A stretch of 64,000 nucleotides of DNA from DATAEE01 sp963725145 (GCA_963725145.1 CAVRXL010000010.1:124001-188000); one strand, 5' to 3'; shown: positions 24,649 through 33,388, counted from the stretch's first letter. Notes: a model not told the origin generated them from the letters alone. Numbers and translations are program-made.

Positions 24649-26358
24649 ATGCACCCTCTCGACTGGACGCTTGCGATTGGCTTCGTCGGCTGGCTGATCT
24701 GGGACGGCGTCAAACGTACCCGTCTCCAACGCACGACCGAGTCCTACTTCCTGGCGAACCGCAGCCTGCCGTGGTGGGCGGTCGGGCTCTCCGTGATGGC
24801 GACCCAGTTGAGCGCCATCACCCTCGTCGGAACGACCGGGCAGGGCTACGCGGACGGCCTGCGCTTCATCCAGTTCTACTTCGGCCTCCCGCTGGCCATG
24901 ATCATCCTGTCGGTCACGGTCGTCCCCTTCTTCTACCGCGCGCGCGTGTACACCGCGTACGAGTATCTCGAGCGCCGGTTCGACGTGAAAACGCGCACGC
25001 TGACCAGCCTGCTCTTCCTGGTGTCGCGCGGGCTGTCGTGCGCGACGATCGTCGCCGCGCCTGCCGTCGTGCTGTCCGTCATGCTGGGCTGGGACATCAC
25101 GCTCACGACGCTCGCCATCGCGGGACCGGCCGTCGTCTACACGATTCTCGGCGGCGTCCAGGCCGTGACGTGGACCGATGTGAAGGTCATGGCGCTGACG
25201 ATCTTCGTGCTCTTCGCGGCGATCGTGGTGCTCGTGACGAGCTTCCCCGCCGGCGTGTCGCTGGACGCAGCGCTCGGGATCGCGGGGGCGGCGGGCCGGC
25301 TCGACGCGTTCACGTTCGACCTGACGCTCACCAACCAGTACACCTTCTGGTCGGGGATGATCGGCGGGCTGTTCCTGATGCTCTCCTACTTCGGCTGCGA
25401 TCAGAGCCAGGTGCAGCGATACCTGACGGCGAAATCGGTCGAGGAGGGGCGCTCCTCGCTGCTCATGAGCGCGTACTGGAAGATCCCGCTGCAGTTCCTC
25501 GTGCTGATTGTCGGCGTGCTCACGTTCGTCTTCTACCTGTTCGTTCCTCCTCCGATGCTCTTCAACCCGGTCCACGACGCGCGGGTCCGCGCGAGCGGAC
25601 AGGCGCCGCAGTATCTGGGGCTCGAAGGGGAGTACAAGACGGCGTTCGAGGCGCGGCGACGGGAGGCCCGAGCGATCGCGGAGGCCCGCCAGGCCGGCAA
25701 CGAGACGGGGCGCGCGACCGCCGCGCTGGAGCTGCGGCGGCACGACGCCTCGATGCGGGACATCCGTGCGCGCGCGACGGCTCTCGTGCGGACGGCCACC
25801 GGGGACACCGGTTACACCGACGTCAACTACGTCTTTCCGACGTTCATCCGCACGGCGCTGCCGATCGGCCTCGTAGGTCTGTGGATCGTCGCGATCATCA
25901 CGGCCGCGACCGATTCCATCGCCGCGGAGCTGAACTCGCTGGCGACGGCGACGGTCATCGATTTCTACAAGCGGCTGTTCAAGCCAGCCGCGTCCGACGA
26001 ACACTATCTACGGGTTTCCAAGTTCGCGACCGCCGGCTGGGGCGCCTTCGCGTGCATCGTCGCCGTCTATGCCAGCACGCTCGGCTCGCTGATTGAAGTG
26101 GTGAATCGGTTCGGGTCGTTCTTCTACGGATCGATCCTGGGCGTGTTCATGCTCGCGATTCTGACCCGGCGGGCGACGGGCACCGGCGCAAGCGTCGGGC
26201 TGGCTGCGGGAATGAGTGCGGTAGCGCTCGTCGCCTTCGGCCGGCCGGACATCGCCTTCCTCTGGCACAACGTCGTCGGCGCGGTCGTCGTGTTCGTTGT
26301 CGGGATGGTCGTCAGCGGCTTTACGAGTAGTACCGCTCGAACGCCCAGAGCGCGCTGA
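24649..26358 (+). CDS. Sodium:solute symporter family transporter
   Basis: A 569-residue inner-membrane protein of the SSS family with about 13 hydrophobic segments. The N-terminus HPLDWTLAIGFVGWLIWDG, the FFLANRSLPWWAVGLS-type segment (SYFLANRSLPWWAVGLSVMA) and AAITTAATDSIAAELNSLA region (written IVAIITAATDSIAAELN) are characteristic. A soluble insertion of about 100 charged residues (roughly 300-390) separates two membrane segments. Substrate is unknown. ATG 24649 lies 11 nt after a TATAGT -10-like box (24632-24637). Confidence 0.88.
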   Translation: MHPLDWTLAIGFVGWLIWDGVKRTRLQRTTESYFLANRSLPWWAVGLSVMATQLSAITLVGTTGQGYADGLRFIQFYFGLPLAMIILSVTVVPFFYRARVYTAYEYLERRFDVKTRTLTSLLFLVSRGLSCATIVAAPAVVLSVMLGWDITLTTLAIAGPAVVYTILGGVQAVTWTDVKVMALTIFVLFAAIVVLVTSFPAGVSLDAALGIAGAAGRLDAFTFDLTLTNQYTFWSGMIGGLFLMLSYFGCDQSQVQRYLTAKSVEEGRSSLLMSAYWKIPLQFLVLIVGVLTFVFYLFVPPPMLFNPVHDARVRASGQAPQYLGLEGEYKTAFEARRREARAIAEARQAGNETGRATAALELRRHDASMRDIRARATALVRTATGDTGYTDVNYVFPTFIRTALPIGLVGLWIVAIITAATDSIAAELNSLATATVIDFYKRLFKPAASDEHYLRVSKFATAGWGAFACIVAVYASTLGSLIEVVNRFGSFFYGSILGVFMLAILTRRATGTGASVGLAAGMSAVALVAFGRPDIAFLWHNVVGAVVVFVVGMVVSGFTSSTARTPRAR

Positions 26359-26404
26359 GCACAACACCCTGGAACAAGATGACGCGCAGGAAAACCTTGC
26401 GCAT
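26321..26404 (-). CDS. Possible 27-residue single-pass membrane peptide
   Basis: A short frame (starts MRKVFLRVILFQG, ends ALWAFERYYS) with one hydrophobic helix. It overlaps the symporter 3' end on the opposite strand by 38 bp. Its layout, a basic start, one helix and an aromatic end, resembles the small protein at 56347-56526. There is no direct proof of translation. Confidence 0.3.
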   Translation of the reverse strand: MRKVFLRVILFQGVVLSALWAFERYYS

Positions 26405-26437
26405 CCCCGAAGTATAGAGATCCTCAGTCATTCTCGC

Positions 26438-26638
26438 CTACGCGATCGGCGACCCGAGACCCACGACCCGCGGCGCGGCGGGACGCCAGGACAGCGGCCG
26501 CGGCGGGGGGACATGTCGCATTTGTCGGCCGGACGGACGGTCCGGAATAGTCCTCCGCTGCGTCCCCTGCGACGCAGTTGAGTGGCATGTCGTTGCCATC
26601 ACCGCCGCGCAGAGGACCCATAACAGCCGCGCTCTCAT
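26438..26638 (-). CDS. Possible small exported protein
   Basis: A 66-residue frame whose ATG overlaps the stop of the methyltransferase gene (ATGA). It begins with a signal-like segment MRARLLWVLCAAVMATTC and continues with a Pro/Arg-rich tail that resembles nothing known. The overlap argues for translation. The tail may be frameshifted or degraded. Confidence 0.35.
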   Translation of the reverse strand: MRARLLWVLCAAVMATTCHSTASQGTQRRTIPDRPSGRQMRHVPPPRPLSWRPAAPRVVGLGSPIA

Positions 26639-27493
26639 GCCGGGGAACGAGATTGCAAGAATGGGACCGACGCGGTCATGTCGAGTCGCCAGTAGTCGAG
26701 GGTCAGCGGCGGAACGTCGCGCGCCGCCTCGGCCGCGAGGTGACCGGTGAATTCTGGCTGGAGCTCAGGCGGGAGCCGGGCGACGTGATGGCGGACGCAG
26801 ACCGTTTTCAGAAAGGCGCGGTACGTCTCGGCCGAATCGAACGAGACCGGGCTTGGGTAGAGCGCCGTCACGACGCCGACGAACCCGGCGGTCTCCAGCC
26901 GCCGCCGCGTCGTGTCGGGGTCGGCGAAGTTCCAGGGCGCGCGCCAGCCGGCGAAGTACGGCGCGAAGTCGGGACGATGCATCAGCGAACCGGCTCGTTC
27001 GAGCAGCCGCTGGAGGTTGGGCCCTCCTCCACATTGGGCGACGAGCCGTCCGCCTGGCTTGAGCGCACGGTACACGCTCGCGAAAAGCCGGTCGTGATCG
27101 TGGACCCAGTGGAAGGTGGCGGTGCTGAAGATGAGGTCCAGCGCCCGGCTGAACGGCAGGGCGGCCGCATCGGCGCGGATCAGCTCCACCGTTGTGGCAC
27201 CAGGCTTCAGCCTGGTCTGCACCCCCATGTCGGAGGTACGCGCGCGCCTGCTCGATCATCGACTCCGACGAGTCGATGGCGATCACGCGACCGCCTGGCA
27301 GCCTCTCCGCGAGCTCGGCGGTCAGCCGCCCGGTACCGCAGCCGACATCCGCGGCCGTCTCATCCCCGCGCAGCTCGAGGCGCGCGAGCACGTCCAGGCC
27401 CCAGGCGAGCTGCGGCTCTGACAGCCGGTGATACGCGCCGGCATCCCAGTCAGTCACTTTCCGGTGGATTCTAGTCGCGTCGAGTCGAGACAC
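26635..27493 (-). pseudogene. SAM-dependent methyltransferase (trans-aconitate methyltransferase-like), frame broken at a REP element
   Basis: The N-terminal half is read from GTG 27493 and contains KVTDWDAGAYHRLSEPQ, motif I in ADVGCGTGRLTAELAE and AIDSSESMIEQARAYL. The C-terminal half continues in another frame from about 27190, with VELIRADAAALPF, FSTATFHWVHDH and GGRLVAQCGG. Together they make one class I methyltransferase of about 285 residues. At the junction lies a REP element (27194-27226) and the frame changes across it. The gene is therefore probably inactive or mis-sequenced. Its stop overlaps the small frame at 26438-26638. Confidence 0.8.
27194..27226 (+). repeat. GTGG-headed REP element at the methyltransferase frame break
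   Basis: GTGGC is followed by the palindrome ACCAGGCTTCAGCCTGGT and TCTGCACCCCC. An almost identical element starts at 33439. It separates the two reading frames of the methyltransferase gene. Confidence 0.85.
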
Positions 27494-27499
27494 TGAGGT

Positions 27500-27625
27500 T
27501 TCTGAGGCCACAGAGAAAAAAGAGGGGACGGGAGACAAGAGACGCAGAGGCACAGAGAAGCAAAAGCCTTCCTCCGTGTCTCTGTGTCTCATCGTCCCCG
27601 CCTTTCTCTGTGTCCTCTACTTTCT
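27500..27625. repeat. Inverted CACAGAG / CTCTGTG array
   Basis: Units such as CACAGAGAA, GACGCAGAGG and CACAGAGAAG lie in the first half; their complements TCCGTGTCTCTGTGTCTC and TTTCTCTGTGTCCTC lie in the second half. The array fills the region between the methyltransferase start and the cytochrome oxidase promoter. Confidence 0.7.
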
Positions 27626-27657
27626 CGCCCGTGGGGAGCTCGACCGGGGCCCCTGAC

Positions 27658-27748
27658 TTGCGCATTCTGCAACGGTCCCGATAGAATCCCCCCGAAAGTT
27701 CGACGAATCTCGTTCCCTTCGGTGAGCGGGTGTCGCACCCGCGGAGGG
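27658..27748 (+). promoter_or_regulatory. Probable promoter and 5' hairpin of the cytochrome oxidase operon
   Basis: A TAGAAT -10 box at 27682-27687 is preceded by a weak TTGCGC 18 bp upstream. Downstream, GCGGGTG and CACCCGC (27726-27742) form a 7 bp hairpin with a TCG loop directly before the GGAGGG ribosome-binding site at 27743. The hairpin could limit access to that site; this is inference. Confidence 0.45.
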
Positions 27749-27756
27749 TTTGACCG

Positions 27757-29598
27757 TTGGATCACCCGTCGACGGTCCACCATGTGGACCACGGCCACAA
27801 GCCACACGAGCACGCGCACGACCTTCCGTTCTGGCGTAAGTACATCTTCTCGGTCGACCATAAAGTCATCGGGATCCAGTACGCGATCACGGCGCTGCTG
27901 TTCCTGTTCTTCGGTTTCAGCCTGATGATGCTGATGCGGTGGCAGCTGGCCTATCCGGGCCAGCCGATCCCGCTCATCGGCAACCTGCTGGGCATGGCGA
28001 ACGCGCCGGGCGGCATCATGCTGCCGGAGTTCTACAACCAGCTCGGCGCGATGCACGGCACGATCATGGTCTTCCTCGGCGTCGTGCCGCTCGCGGTCGG
28101 CGGCTTCGGCAACTACGTGGTCCCGTTGCAGATCGGCGCCCCCGACATGGCGTTCCCCAGGCTCAACATGGCGAGCTACTGGGTGTTCTTCATCGGCGGC
28201 GTGGTCATGCTGGCGAGCTTCTTCGTCCCCGGCGGCGCGGCCAACTCGGGCTGGACCTCCTACGTGCCGCTCGCCGCCATCGCGACGACCGGGCAGACCT
28301 GGTGGCTGTTCGGGATGGTCTTCCTGATCACCTCGTCGCTGCTCGGGTCGGTCAACTTCATCACGACGATCGTACAGCTGCGGGCACCCGGGATGACCTG
28401 GCTGCGGCTCCCGTTCTTCGTGTGGGCGCAGCTCGTGACCGCGTTCCTGCTGCTGCTCGCCTTCCCGCCGCTCGAAGCGGCGGCGGTGCTGCAGGTCATG
28501 GACCGGCTTGCCGGCACGAGCTTCTTCCTGCCCTCAGGACTCGTGGTAAGCGGACAGGCGCTCACGAATACCGGCGGCGGGAGCCCGCTGCTCTGGCAGC
28601 ATCTGTTCTGGTTCCTGGCGCACCCCGAGGTGTACGTCTTGATTCTGCCGGCGATGGGTATCGTGGCGGAGGTCCTTCCGAACGCGATCCGCAAGCCGCT
28701 CTGGGGCTACCGCCTGCTCGTGTACTCGATCGTGTTCCTCGGCTTCATGTCGTTCGTGGTCTGGGCGCACCACATGTTCATGACGGGCATGGGGACGACG
28801 ATGAGCGCGTTCTTCCAGACGACGACGATGATCATCTCGATCCCGTCGGTGGTCATCCTGTCGGCGTTCTTCGTGTCGCTGTATGGCGGGTCGATCCGGT
28901 TCACGACGCCGGCGCTGTTCGCGATCGCCTTCCTGCCGATGTTCGGCATCGGCGGGCTGACGGGGCTCCCGCTCGGCCTGGCGGCCACCGACATCCACCT
29001 GCACGACACGTACTACGTCATCGGCCACTTCCACTACGTCGTCGCGCCCGGAACGATCTTCGCCCTCTTCGCGGGCATCTACTACTGGTTCCCGAAGGCG
29101 ACGGGGCGGCAGATGAACCGCGTGCTCGGCGTCCTGCACTTCTGGGGCTCGTTCATCTGCATCAATCTCGTGTTCTTCCCGATGTTCATCCAGGGGCTGG
29201 CGGGGATCAACCGGCGGTTGTACGACGGCGGGATCCAGTACCAGCACGCCGCGCCGCTGCAGCACTGGAACGTCATCCAGGGATGGGCGGCGTGGGGGCT
29301 CGGGGCGTTTCAGATCTTCTTCATCATCAATTTCTTCTGGAGCATGAAGCGCGGCAAGCCGGTCACGGCCAACGCGTGGGACGCGACCACGCTCGAGTGG
29401 GTCGCGGCGCCGTCGCCGCCCGGACACGGCAACTTCCCGACGCCGCCGCGCGTCTATCGCGGGCCCTACGAATACAGCGTCCCGGGGGCGCCGACCGACT
29501 TCACGCCGCAGAACCAGCCCGACACCGGGCCCCACGCGGTGCGCGATTTCCACGCGGAGACCCTGGCGCACGATAAGTTCAAGCTATTAGAGAAATGA
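27757..29598 (+). CDS. ctaD: Cytochrome c oxidase subunit I (aa3-type)
   Basis: A 613-residue inner-membrane catalytic subunit that carries heme a, heme a3 and CuB and pumps protons. About 12 membrane segments. The heme-copper core is visible: low-spin heme His in LGAMHGTIMVFLG, CuB His and cross-linked Tyr in WFLAHPEVYVLI, the HH pair in VVWAHHMFMTGM, and the heme a3/heme a His pair in YVIGHFHYVV. The start is TTG 27757, with GGAGGG nine bases upstream and no usable ATG. First gene of the oxidase operon. Confidence 0.95.
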   Translation: MDHPSTVHHVDHGHKPHEHAHDLPFWRKYIFSVDHKVIGIQYAITALLFLFFGFSLMMLMRWQLAYPGQPIPLIGNLLGMANAPGGIMLPEFYNQLGAMHGTIMVFLGVVPLAVGGFGNYVVPLQIGAPDMAFPRLNMASYWVFFIGGVVMLASFFVPGGAANSGWTSYVPLAAIATTGQTWWLFGMVFLITSSLLGSVNFITTIVQLRAPGMTWLRLPFFVWAQLVTAFLLLLAFPPLEAAAVLQVMDRLAGTSFFLPSGLVVSGQALTNTGGGSPLLWQHLFWFLAHPEVYVLILPAMGIVAEVLPNAIRKPLWGYRLLVYSIVFLGFMSFVVWAHHMFMTGMGTTMSAFFQTTTMIISIPSVVILSAFFVSLYGGSIRFTTPALFAIAFLPMFGIGGLTGLPLGLAATDIHLHDTYYVIGHFHYVVAPGTIFALFAGIYYWFPKATGRQMNRVLGVLHFWGSFICINLVFFPMFIQGLAGINRRLYDGGIQYQHAAPLQHWNVIQGWAAWGLGAFQIFFIINFFWSMKRGKPVTANAWDATTLEWVAAPSPPGHGNFPTPPRVYRGPYEYSVPGAPTDFTPQNQPDTGPHAVRDFHAETLAHDKFKLLEK

Positions 29599-29599
29599 T

Positions 29600-29659
29600 G
29601 TAGGCCCGACCTTCAGGTCGGGCGTGCCCGGATCATGTAGCGCAGCCCTTCAGGGCTGC
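29600..29659 (+). repeat. Two GTAG-headed REP elements between ctaD and ctaE
   Basis: Element 1 (29600-29623) is GTAG plus a hairpin with arms GCCCGACCT / AGGTCGGGC. Element 2 (29637-29659) is GTAGC plus GCAGCCCTTCAGGGCTGC. Both have the same orientation and occupy the intergenic gap, and could uncouple subunit I and III expression. Confidence 0.85.
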
Positions 29660-29678
29660 TGGAGCGACAACGACACCG

Positions 29679-30275
29679 ATGGAAGAGATCATCCCCTATA
29701 CCGTCGAGACCCGGGCCGACACCGGGCTGAACAACGTCAAGCTCGGCATCTGGCTGTTTCTCGCCTCAGAAGTCATGCTCTTCGGTGCGCTCTTCTCGTC
29801 CTACATCATCCTGCGCACCGGCGCCGACACGTGGCCGCTCGGCGCCACGATCCTGAACGTGCCGCTCGCGACGCTCAACACCGTCGTGCTGATCGGCTCG
29901 TCGGTCACGATGGTGATGTCGTGGGCGTCGCTGAAGATGGACAACTTTCCGAAGTACCGCCTCTACATGGGGGCGACCGTCGCGCTGGCGTTCGTGTTCC
30001 TCATCGTGAAGTACTTCGAGTACACGGCGAAGTTCGAGCACGGCCTGTGGCCGCGGACGAACACGTTCCTGGCGATTTACTTCACGATGACCGGACTGCA
30101 CGGCCTGCACGTGATCGGCGGGATCGTCGTCAACACGTACCTGCTGCTGCCGGGCGCAAAAATGTGGAAGACGCAGCGCGAACGGTTCACCAACCGCGTC
30201 GAGGCGGCCGGCCTGTACTGGCACTTCGTCGATCTCGTGTGGATCTTCCTGTTCCCGGTTCTGTATCTGCTTTAA
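29679..30275 (+). CDS. ctaE: Cytochrome c oxidase subunit III
   Basis: A 198-residue membrane subunit of the short, five-helix type. LGIWLFLASEVMLFGALFSSYI at the start and GLHGLHVIGGIVVNTYLL followed by AAGLYWHFVDLVWIFLFPVLYLL at the end are typical of subunit III. It supports the stability and proton uptake of the oxidase. It is the second gene of the operon. Confidence 0.94.
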   Translation: MEEIIPYTVETRADTGLNNVKLGIWLFLASEVMLFGALFSSYIILRTGADTWPLGATILNVPLATLNTVVLIGSSVTMVMSWASLKMDNFPKYRLYMGATVALAFVFLIVKYFEYTAKFEHGLWPRTNTFLAIYFTMTGLHGLHVIGGIVVNTYLLLPGAKMWKTQRERFTNRVEAAGLYWHFVDLVWIFLFPVLYLL

Positions 30276-30276
30276 G

Positions 30277-30385
30277 AACCGGGTTCCAATGGTTCCAAGG
30301 TTCCAACGGTTCCAAAGTTCATGGTTCCGGACGAGAACTGAGAACCTCTGGAACCCATGGAACCCATGGAACCCATGGAACCTTG
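30277..30385. repeat. Inverted GGTTCCAA / CATGGAACC array
   Basis: About five units GGTTCCAAT/AAG/AAC are followed by a short centre and then CTGGAACC with three exact repeats of CATGGAACC. The two halves pair into a strong hairpin that fills the ctaE-subunit IV gap. Confidence 0.85.
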
Positions 30386-30405
30386 GCTGAGGTGAGGAGA
30401 GATTG

Positions 30406-30747
30406 ATGGCCCACGGCCACGAAGACATCCGCAAGCACGTTCGGGTCTACATCGGCGTGTTCGTCGCCCTGATGGTGCTGACCATCGTCACCGTCGGCGT
30501 GGCGCAGCTGCACTTGCCGGTCCCGATGGCCATTACGGTGGCGCTCTTCGTGGCGATCATCAAGGGATCGCTCGTGGCGCTGTTCTTCATGCACCTCAGC
30601 AACGAGCGAAGGGCCATCTACGCGACGCTCGCGTTGACCGTCGCCTTCTTCATCTTCCTGATGGCCATCCCGAAGTTCACGGAGAACGACCATTTCGGCG
30701 CCCCGATCGAGCACAAGGCGCCGGCGGCGGCGGAGCATGCGCATTAG
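30406..30747 (+). CDS. ctaF: Cytochrome c oxidase subunit IV family protein
   Basis: A 113-residue membrane protein with three helices: VYIGVFVALMVLTIVTVG, ITVALFVAIIKGSLVALFFMH and ATLALTVAFFIFLMA. The KGSLVALFFMHL segment is the signature of bacterial COX subunit IV (CoxF/CtaF). The C-terminus is Ala/His-rich. ATG 30406 is preceded by GAGGAGA, so the upstream TTG at 30403 is not used. Confidence 0.9.
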   Translation: MAHGHEDIRKHVRVYIGVFVALMVLTIVTVGVAQLHLPVPMAITVALFVAIIKGSLVALFFMHLSNERRAIYATLALTVAFFIFLMAIPKFTENDHFGAPIEHKAPAAAEHAH

Positions 30748-30768
30748 GGCCGGTCTGAAGACCGGCCC
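30747..30768. repeat. REP-like palindrome after subunit IV
   Basis: GGGCCGGTCTG / AAGACCGGCCC with tail CCTCC, starting on the last base of the subunit IV stop codon. The same core is at 46754, 53391 and 53458. Confidence 0.8.
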
Positions 30769-30783
30769 CTCCAGGACCCGGGT

Positions 30784-30957
30784 ATGTCACTGAAATACAT
30801 TCACCTCGTTTTCATGTCGGCCGCCATCGTGGTGACCGTCATGTTCGCGCTCTGGGCGCTCCAGTCGTCGGTCCCGCTGGCCATCGCCGGGTTCGCCGTC
30901 AGCGTGATCGAAGCGGAGTACGCGCGACGGTTCTTCCGGAAGGCGAGGGCGTTGTGA
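30784..30957 (+). CDS. Small two-helix membrane protein in the oxidase operon
   Basis: A 57-residue protein (starts SLKYIHLVFMSAAIVVTVMF, ends EYARRFFRKARAL). Two hydrophobic segments and a basic C-terminus suggest a cytoplasmic tail. It starts at ATG 30784 and its stop overlaps the next gene's GTG. Position between subunits IV and II suggests an accessory or assembly role in the oxidase; no family recognised. Confidence 0.7.
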   Translation: MSLKYIHLVFMSAAIVVTVMFALWALQSSVPLAIAGFAVSVIEAEYARRFFRKARAL

Positions 30958-31139
30958 ACCTTTTCGCGATGGCCTGCCCGGTCTGTTTCAGCCAGGGCGT
31001 CGGCGGGTCGCCGCTCGTGGACGCGGCGCTCCTGGGCGTGGTCGTGTTGCTCGCCGTCACGGTCGCTGTGCTCGGCGGGTTCGCCGCGTTCATCCGGCAT
31101 CTGATGAAGTTGTCCGCGAATCAGGAGGAAATGCCTTGA
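30954..31139 (+). CDS. Small membrane protein with Cys-Pro-x-Cys, oxidase operon
   Basis: A 61-residue protein beginning at GTG 30954, which overlaps the upstream stop (GTGA). The N-terminus contains MACPVCFSQGVG, then one hydrophobic helix (LLGVVVLLAVTVAVLGGFAAF) and a polar tail. The CPVC pair near the membrane could bind copper or heme-related metal or act in thiol chemistry during CuA assembly; this is inference. Its stop shares one base with the ctaC start (TGATG). Confidence 0.65.
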   Translation: MNLFAMACPVCFSQGVGGSPLVDAALLGVVVLLAVTVAVLGGFAAFIRHLMKLSANQEEMP

Positions 31140-31876
31140 TGGCCCGTTGGCTCGGACTGCCGGTCTCGGCGGCGGAACACGCGCCGCAGCTCGACTTCAT
31201 GAACGAGGTCGTGCACTGGATGATGCTGGTCCTGTTCGTCGGATGGGGCGCGTTCTTCCTGTGGACGCTGTTCCGGTTCCGGCGGGGCCGCAACCCGAAG
31301 GCGGACTACCACGGGGTGCGCAGCCATTTTTCGACCTGGAGTGAGATAGCGGTCGGCGTGGCGGAAGTCGTCCTGCTGGTCGCATTCGCGATCCCGGCCT
31401 GGGCGCTCCGCGTCGCCGACTTCCCGCCCGAATCCGAGGCCACGGTCGTCCGCGTGATCGGCGAGCAGTTCGCGTGGAACGTTCACTACCCCGGTCCGGA
31501 CGGCCAATTCGGGTCGACCGACATCAAGCTCATCACCCCGGACAATCCGCTCGGGCTCGATCGCAAGTCGATGCACGCCGCGGACGACATCACGACGGTC
31601 AACCTGCTGCATCTGCCGATCAACAAGCCGGCTATCCTCCATCTCGGGACCAAGGACGTCATCCACAGCTTCGGCCTCCCCAACTTCAGGGTGAAACAGG
31701 ACGCGATTCCCGGCCTGACGACGCCCGTCTGGTTCACGCCCAACCGCGCGGGGGACTACGAGATCGCCTGTTCGCAGCTGTGCGGGCTCGGCCACTACCG
31801 CATGCGCGGGTTCATCACGATCGGGTCTGAGGACGAATTCAAGAAGTTCCTGGCGGAGAACGGCCCGCAACCATAA
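31139..31876 (+). CDS. ctaC: Cytochrome c oxidase subunit II (CuA subunit)
   Basis: A 245-residue subunit that takes electrons from cytochrome c. Two N-terminal membrane helices (VVHWMMLVLFVGWGAFFLWT and IAVGVAEVVLLVAFAIPAWAL) precede the cupredoxin domain, with GEQFAWNVHYPG and KDVIHSFGLPNFRVKQDAIPG. The CuA site CSQLCGLGHYRM is complete. There is no C-terminal heme domain, so this is aa3 rather than caa3. ATG 31139 follows AGGAGG. Confidence 0.95.
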   Translation: MARWLGLPVSAAEHAPQLDFMNEVVHWMMLVLFVGWGAFFLWTLFRFRRGRNPKADYHGVRSHFSTWSEIAVGVAEVVLLVAFAIPAWALRVADFPPESEATVVRVIGEQFAWNVHYPGPDGQFGSTDIKLITPDNPLGLDRKSMHAADDITTVNLLHLPINKPAILHLGTKDVIHSFGLPNFRVKQDAIPGLTTPVWFTPNRAGDYEIACSQLCGLGHYRMRGFITIGSEDEFKKFLAENGPQP

Positions 31877-31881
31877 TGCCG

Positions 31882-31939
31882 GCCGGGGCCGGAGGGCCCC
31901 GACCCTCCAACCCGGAGCCGCGGGTCTTCAGACCCGCGG
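31882..31939. repeat. Two REP-like palindromes downstream of ctaC
   Basis: An imperfect GGGGCCGGAGGGCCCC palindrome is followed by a perfect one with arms CCGCGGGTCT / AGACCCGCGG (31918-31939). The second ends one base before the -10 box of the M20 gene. Together they may end the oxidase operon transcript. Confidence 0.7.
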
Positions 31940-31940
31940 A

Positions 31941-31946
31941 TATAAT
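31941..31946 (+). promoter_or_regulatory. Consensus -10 box, leaderless promoter of the M20 peptidase
   Basis: A perfect TATAAT ends 8 nt before ATG 31955. The distance allows only a start codon at or next to the transcription start. The -35 position is taken by a REP palindrome. Confidence 0.55.
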
Positions 31947-31954
31947 CCAGCGTC

Positions 31955-33314
31955 ATGCTTCGCGCTGCGCTGCTTCTTACGCTCCTTCAGTCACCGCCCG
32001 ACCACGGCCAGCTCGCCCGGGACATCTTCAAAGAGCTGATCGAGATCAACACGACCGACTCGGTCGGCGACAACACGAAGGCGGCGGAGGCGATGGCCGC
32101 GCGCCTGCGCGCCGCCGGGTTCCCGGCCGAGGACTTGAAGGTCCTCGCTCCCGCCGACCGCAAGGGCAATCTCATCGCGCGGTTCCGCGGCGCCGGCAAG
32201 CAGAAGCCGATCCTCCTCCTCGCCCACCTCGACGTCGTCGAGGCGCGGCGCGGGGACTGGTCGATGGATCCGTTCGCGTTCAACGAGAAGGACGGCTACT
32301 TCTACGGCCGCGGCACGAGCGACGACAAGGCGATGGCGGCGATCTTCGTCGCCAACCTGATTCGCCTGAAACAGGAGGGATTCGTCCCGCAGCGCGACAT
32401 CATCCTCGCGCTCACGGCTGACGAAGAGGGTGGCAGCCACAACGGCGTGGACTGGCTGCTCCAGAACCATCGCGCGCTCATCGAGGCCGAGTTCACGATC
32501 AACGAAGGGGGCGGCGGCCATCTGAAGGAGGGGCGCCCCCTCCTCAACGAAGTCCAGGCGAGCGAGAAGGTCTACCTCGATTTCACGCTCGAGGTGACGA
32601 ACCCCGGCGGCCACAGCTCGCTGCCCGTGAAGGAAAACGCGATCTATCGGCTGGCGCAGGGCCTGACGCGTCTCGGACAGTTTCAGTTTCCGGTCAAGCT
32701 GAACGAGGTCACCCGCGCGTTCTTCAGCAAGTCGGCGGCGTTCGAAAAGGGACAGGCCGCGGCCGACATGAAGGCCGTCTCCGCCGCCACGCCAGACCCT
32801 CAGGCTGCGGCGCGGCTTTCCGCCGCGTCGGCGGTCTACAACTCGATGCTGCGGACGACGTGCGTGGCGACGATGCTGAACGGCGGGCACGCGCCGAACG
32901 CATTGCCGCAGATGGCGCGCGCGAACGTCAATTGCCGCATCCTGCCGGGAGAGGATCCGGTCGACGTGAGGAAAACGCTCGCCCAGGCACTTGCGGACGA
33001 TAAGATCACCATCGCGCCCGTGGGAACGCCGCGACCGAGCGCGCCCTCGCCGCTGCGCCCCGAGATCGTCGGACCGATCGAGAAATTGACGAACGAGATG
33101 TGGCCCGGCGTGCCGGTCGTGCCGTCGATGTCCACCGGGGCGACCGACGGCTTGTATCTTCGCAACGCCGGCATTCCGACCTACGGCGTGTCAGGGCTCT
33201 TCGAGGATGTCGACGACGTGCGCGCCCACGGACGGGATGAGCGGATCGGCATCAAGGAGTTCCACGCAGGGCCGGGAGTTTCTGTACAGGTTGGTGAAAG
33301 AGTACGCGAAGTAA
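31955..33314 (+). CDS. M20 family metallopeptidase, exported, with a one-base frameshift near its end
   Basis: A zinc peptidase of about 452 residues. A short signal (LRAALLLTLLQS) precedes the M20 fold: LLLAHLDVVE with the first metal His/Asp, YGRGTSDDKAMAA, LTADEEGGSHNG with the catalytic Glu, and the dimerisation domain with NPGGHSSLP. In the written sequence the frame changes at 33266. Removing one G gives KEFHQGREFLYRLVKEYAK and a TAA at 33312-33314, the normal M20 end. Without that correction the frame runs through two REPs into the next gene. Confidence 0.85.
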
Positions 33315-33323
33315 TCGCGGAGG

Positions 33324-33375
33324 GCGGGCCTCTTAGGCCCGCAGCGGATAGGAGGGCGGGCCTCTCAGGCCCGCC
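33324..33375. repeat. Two REP-like palindromes between the M20 and amidohydrolase genes
   Basis: GCGGGCCTCTTAGGCCCGC (33324-33342) and arms GGCGGGCCT / AGGCCCGCC around CTC (33355-33375), in tandem. They are intergenic once the M20 frameshift is corrected. Confidence 0.8.
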
Positions 33376-33388
33376 GAAAGGATCCGTC

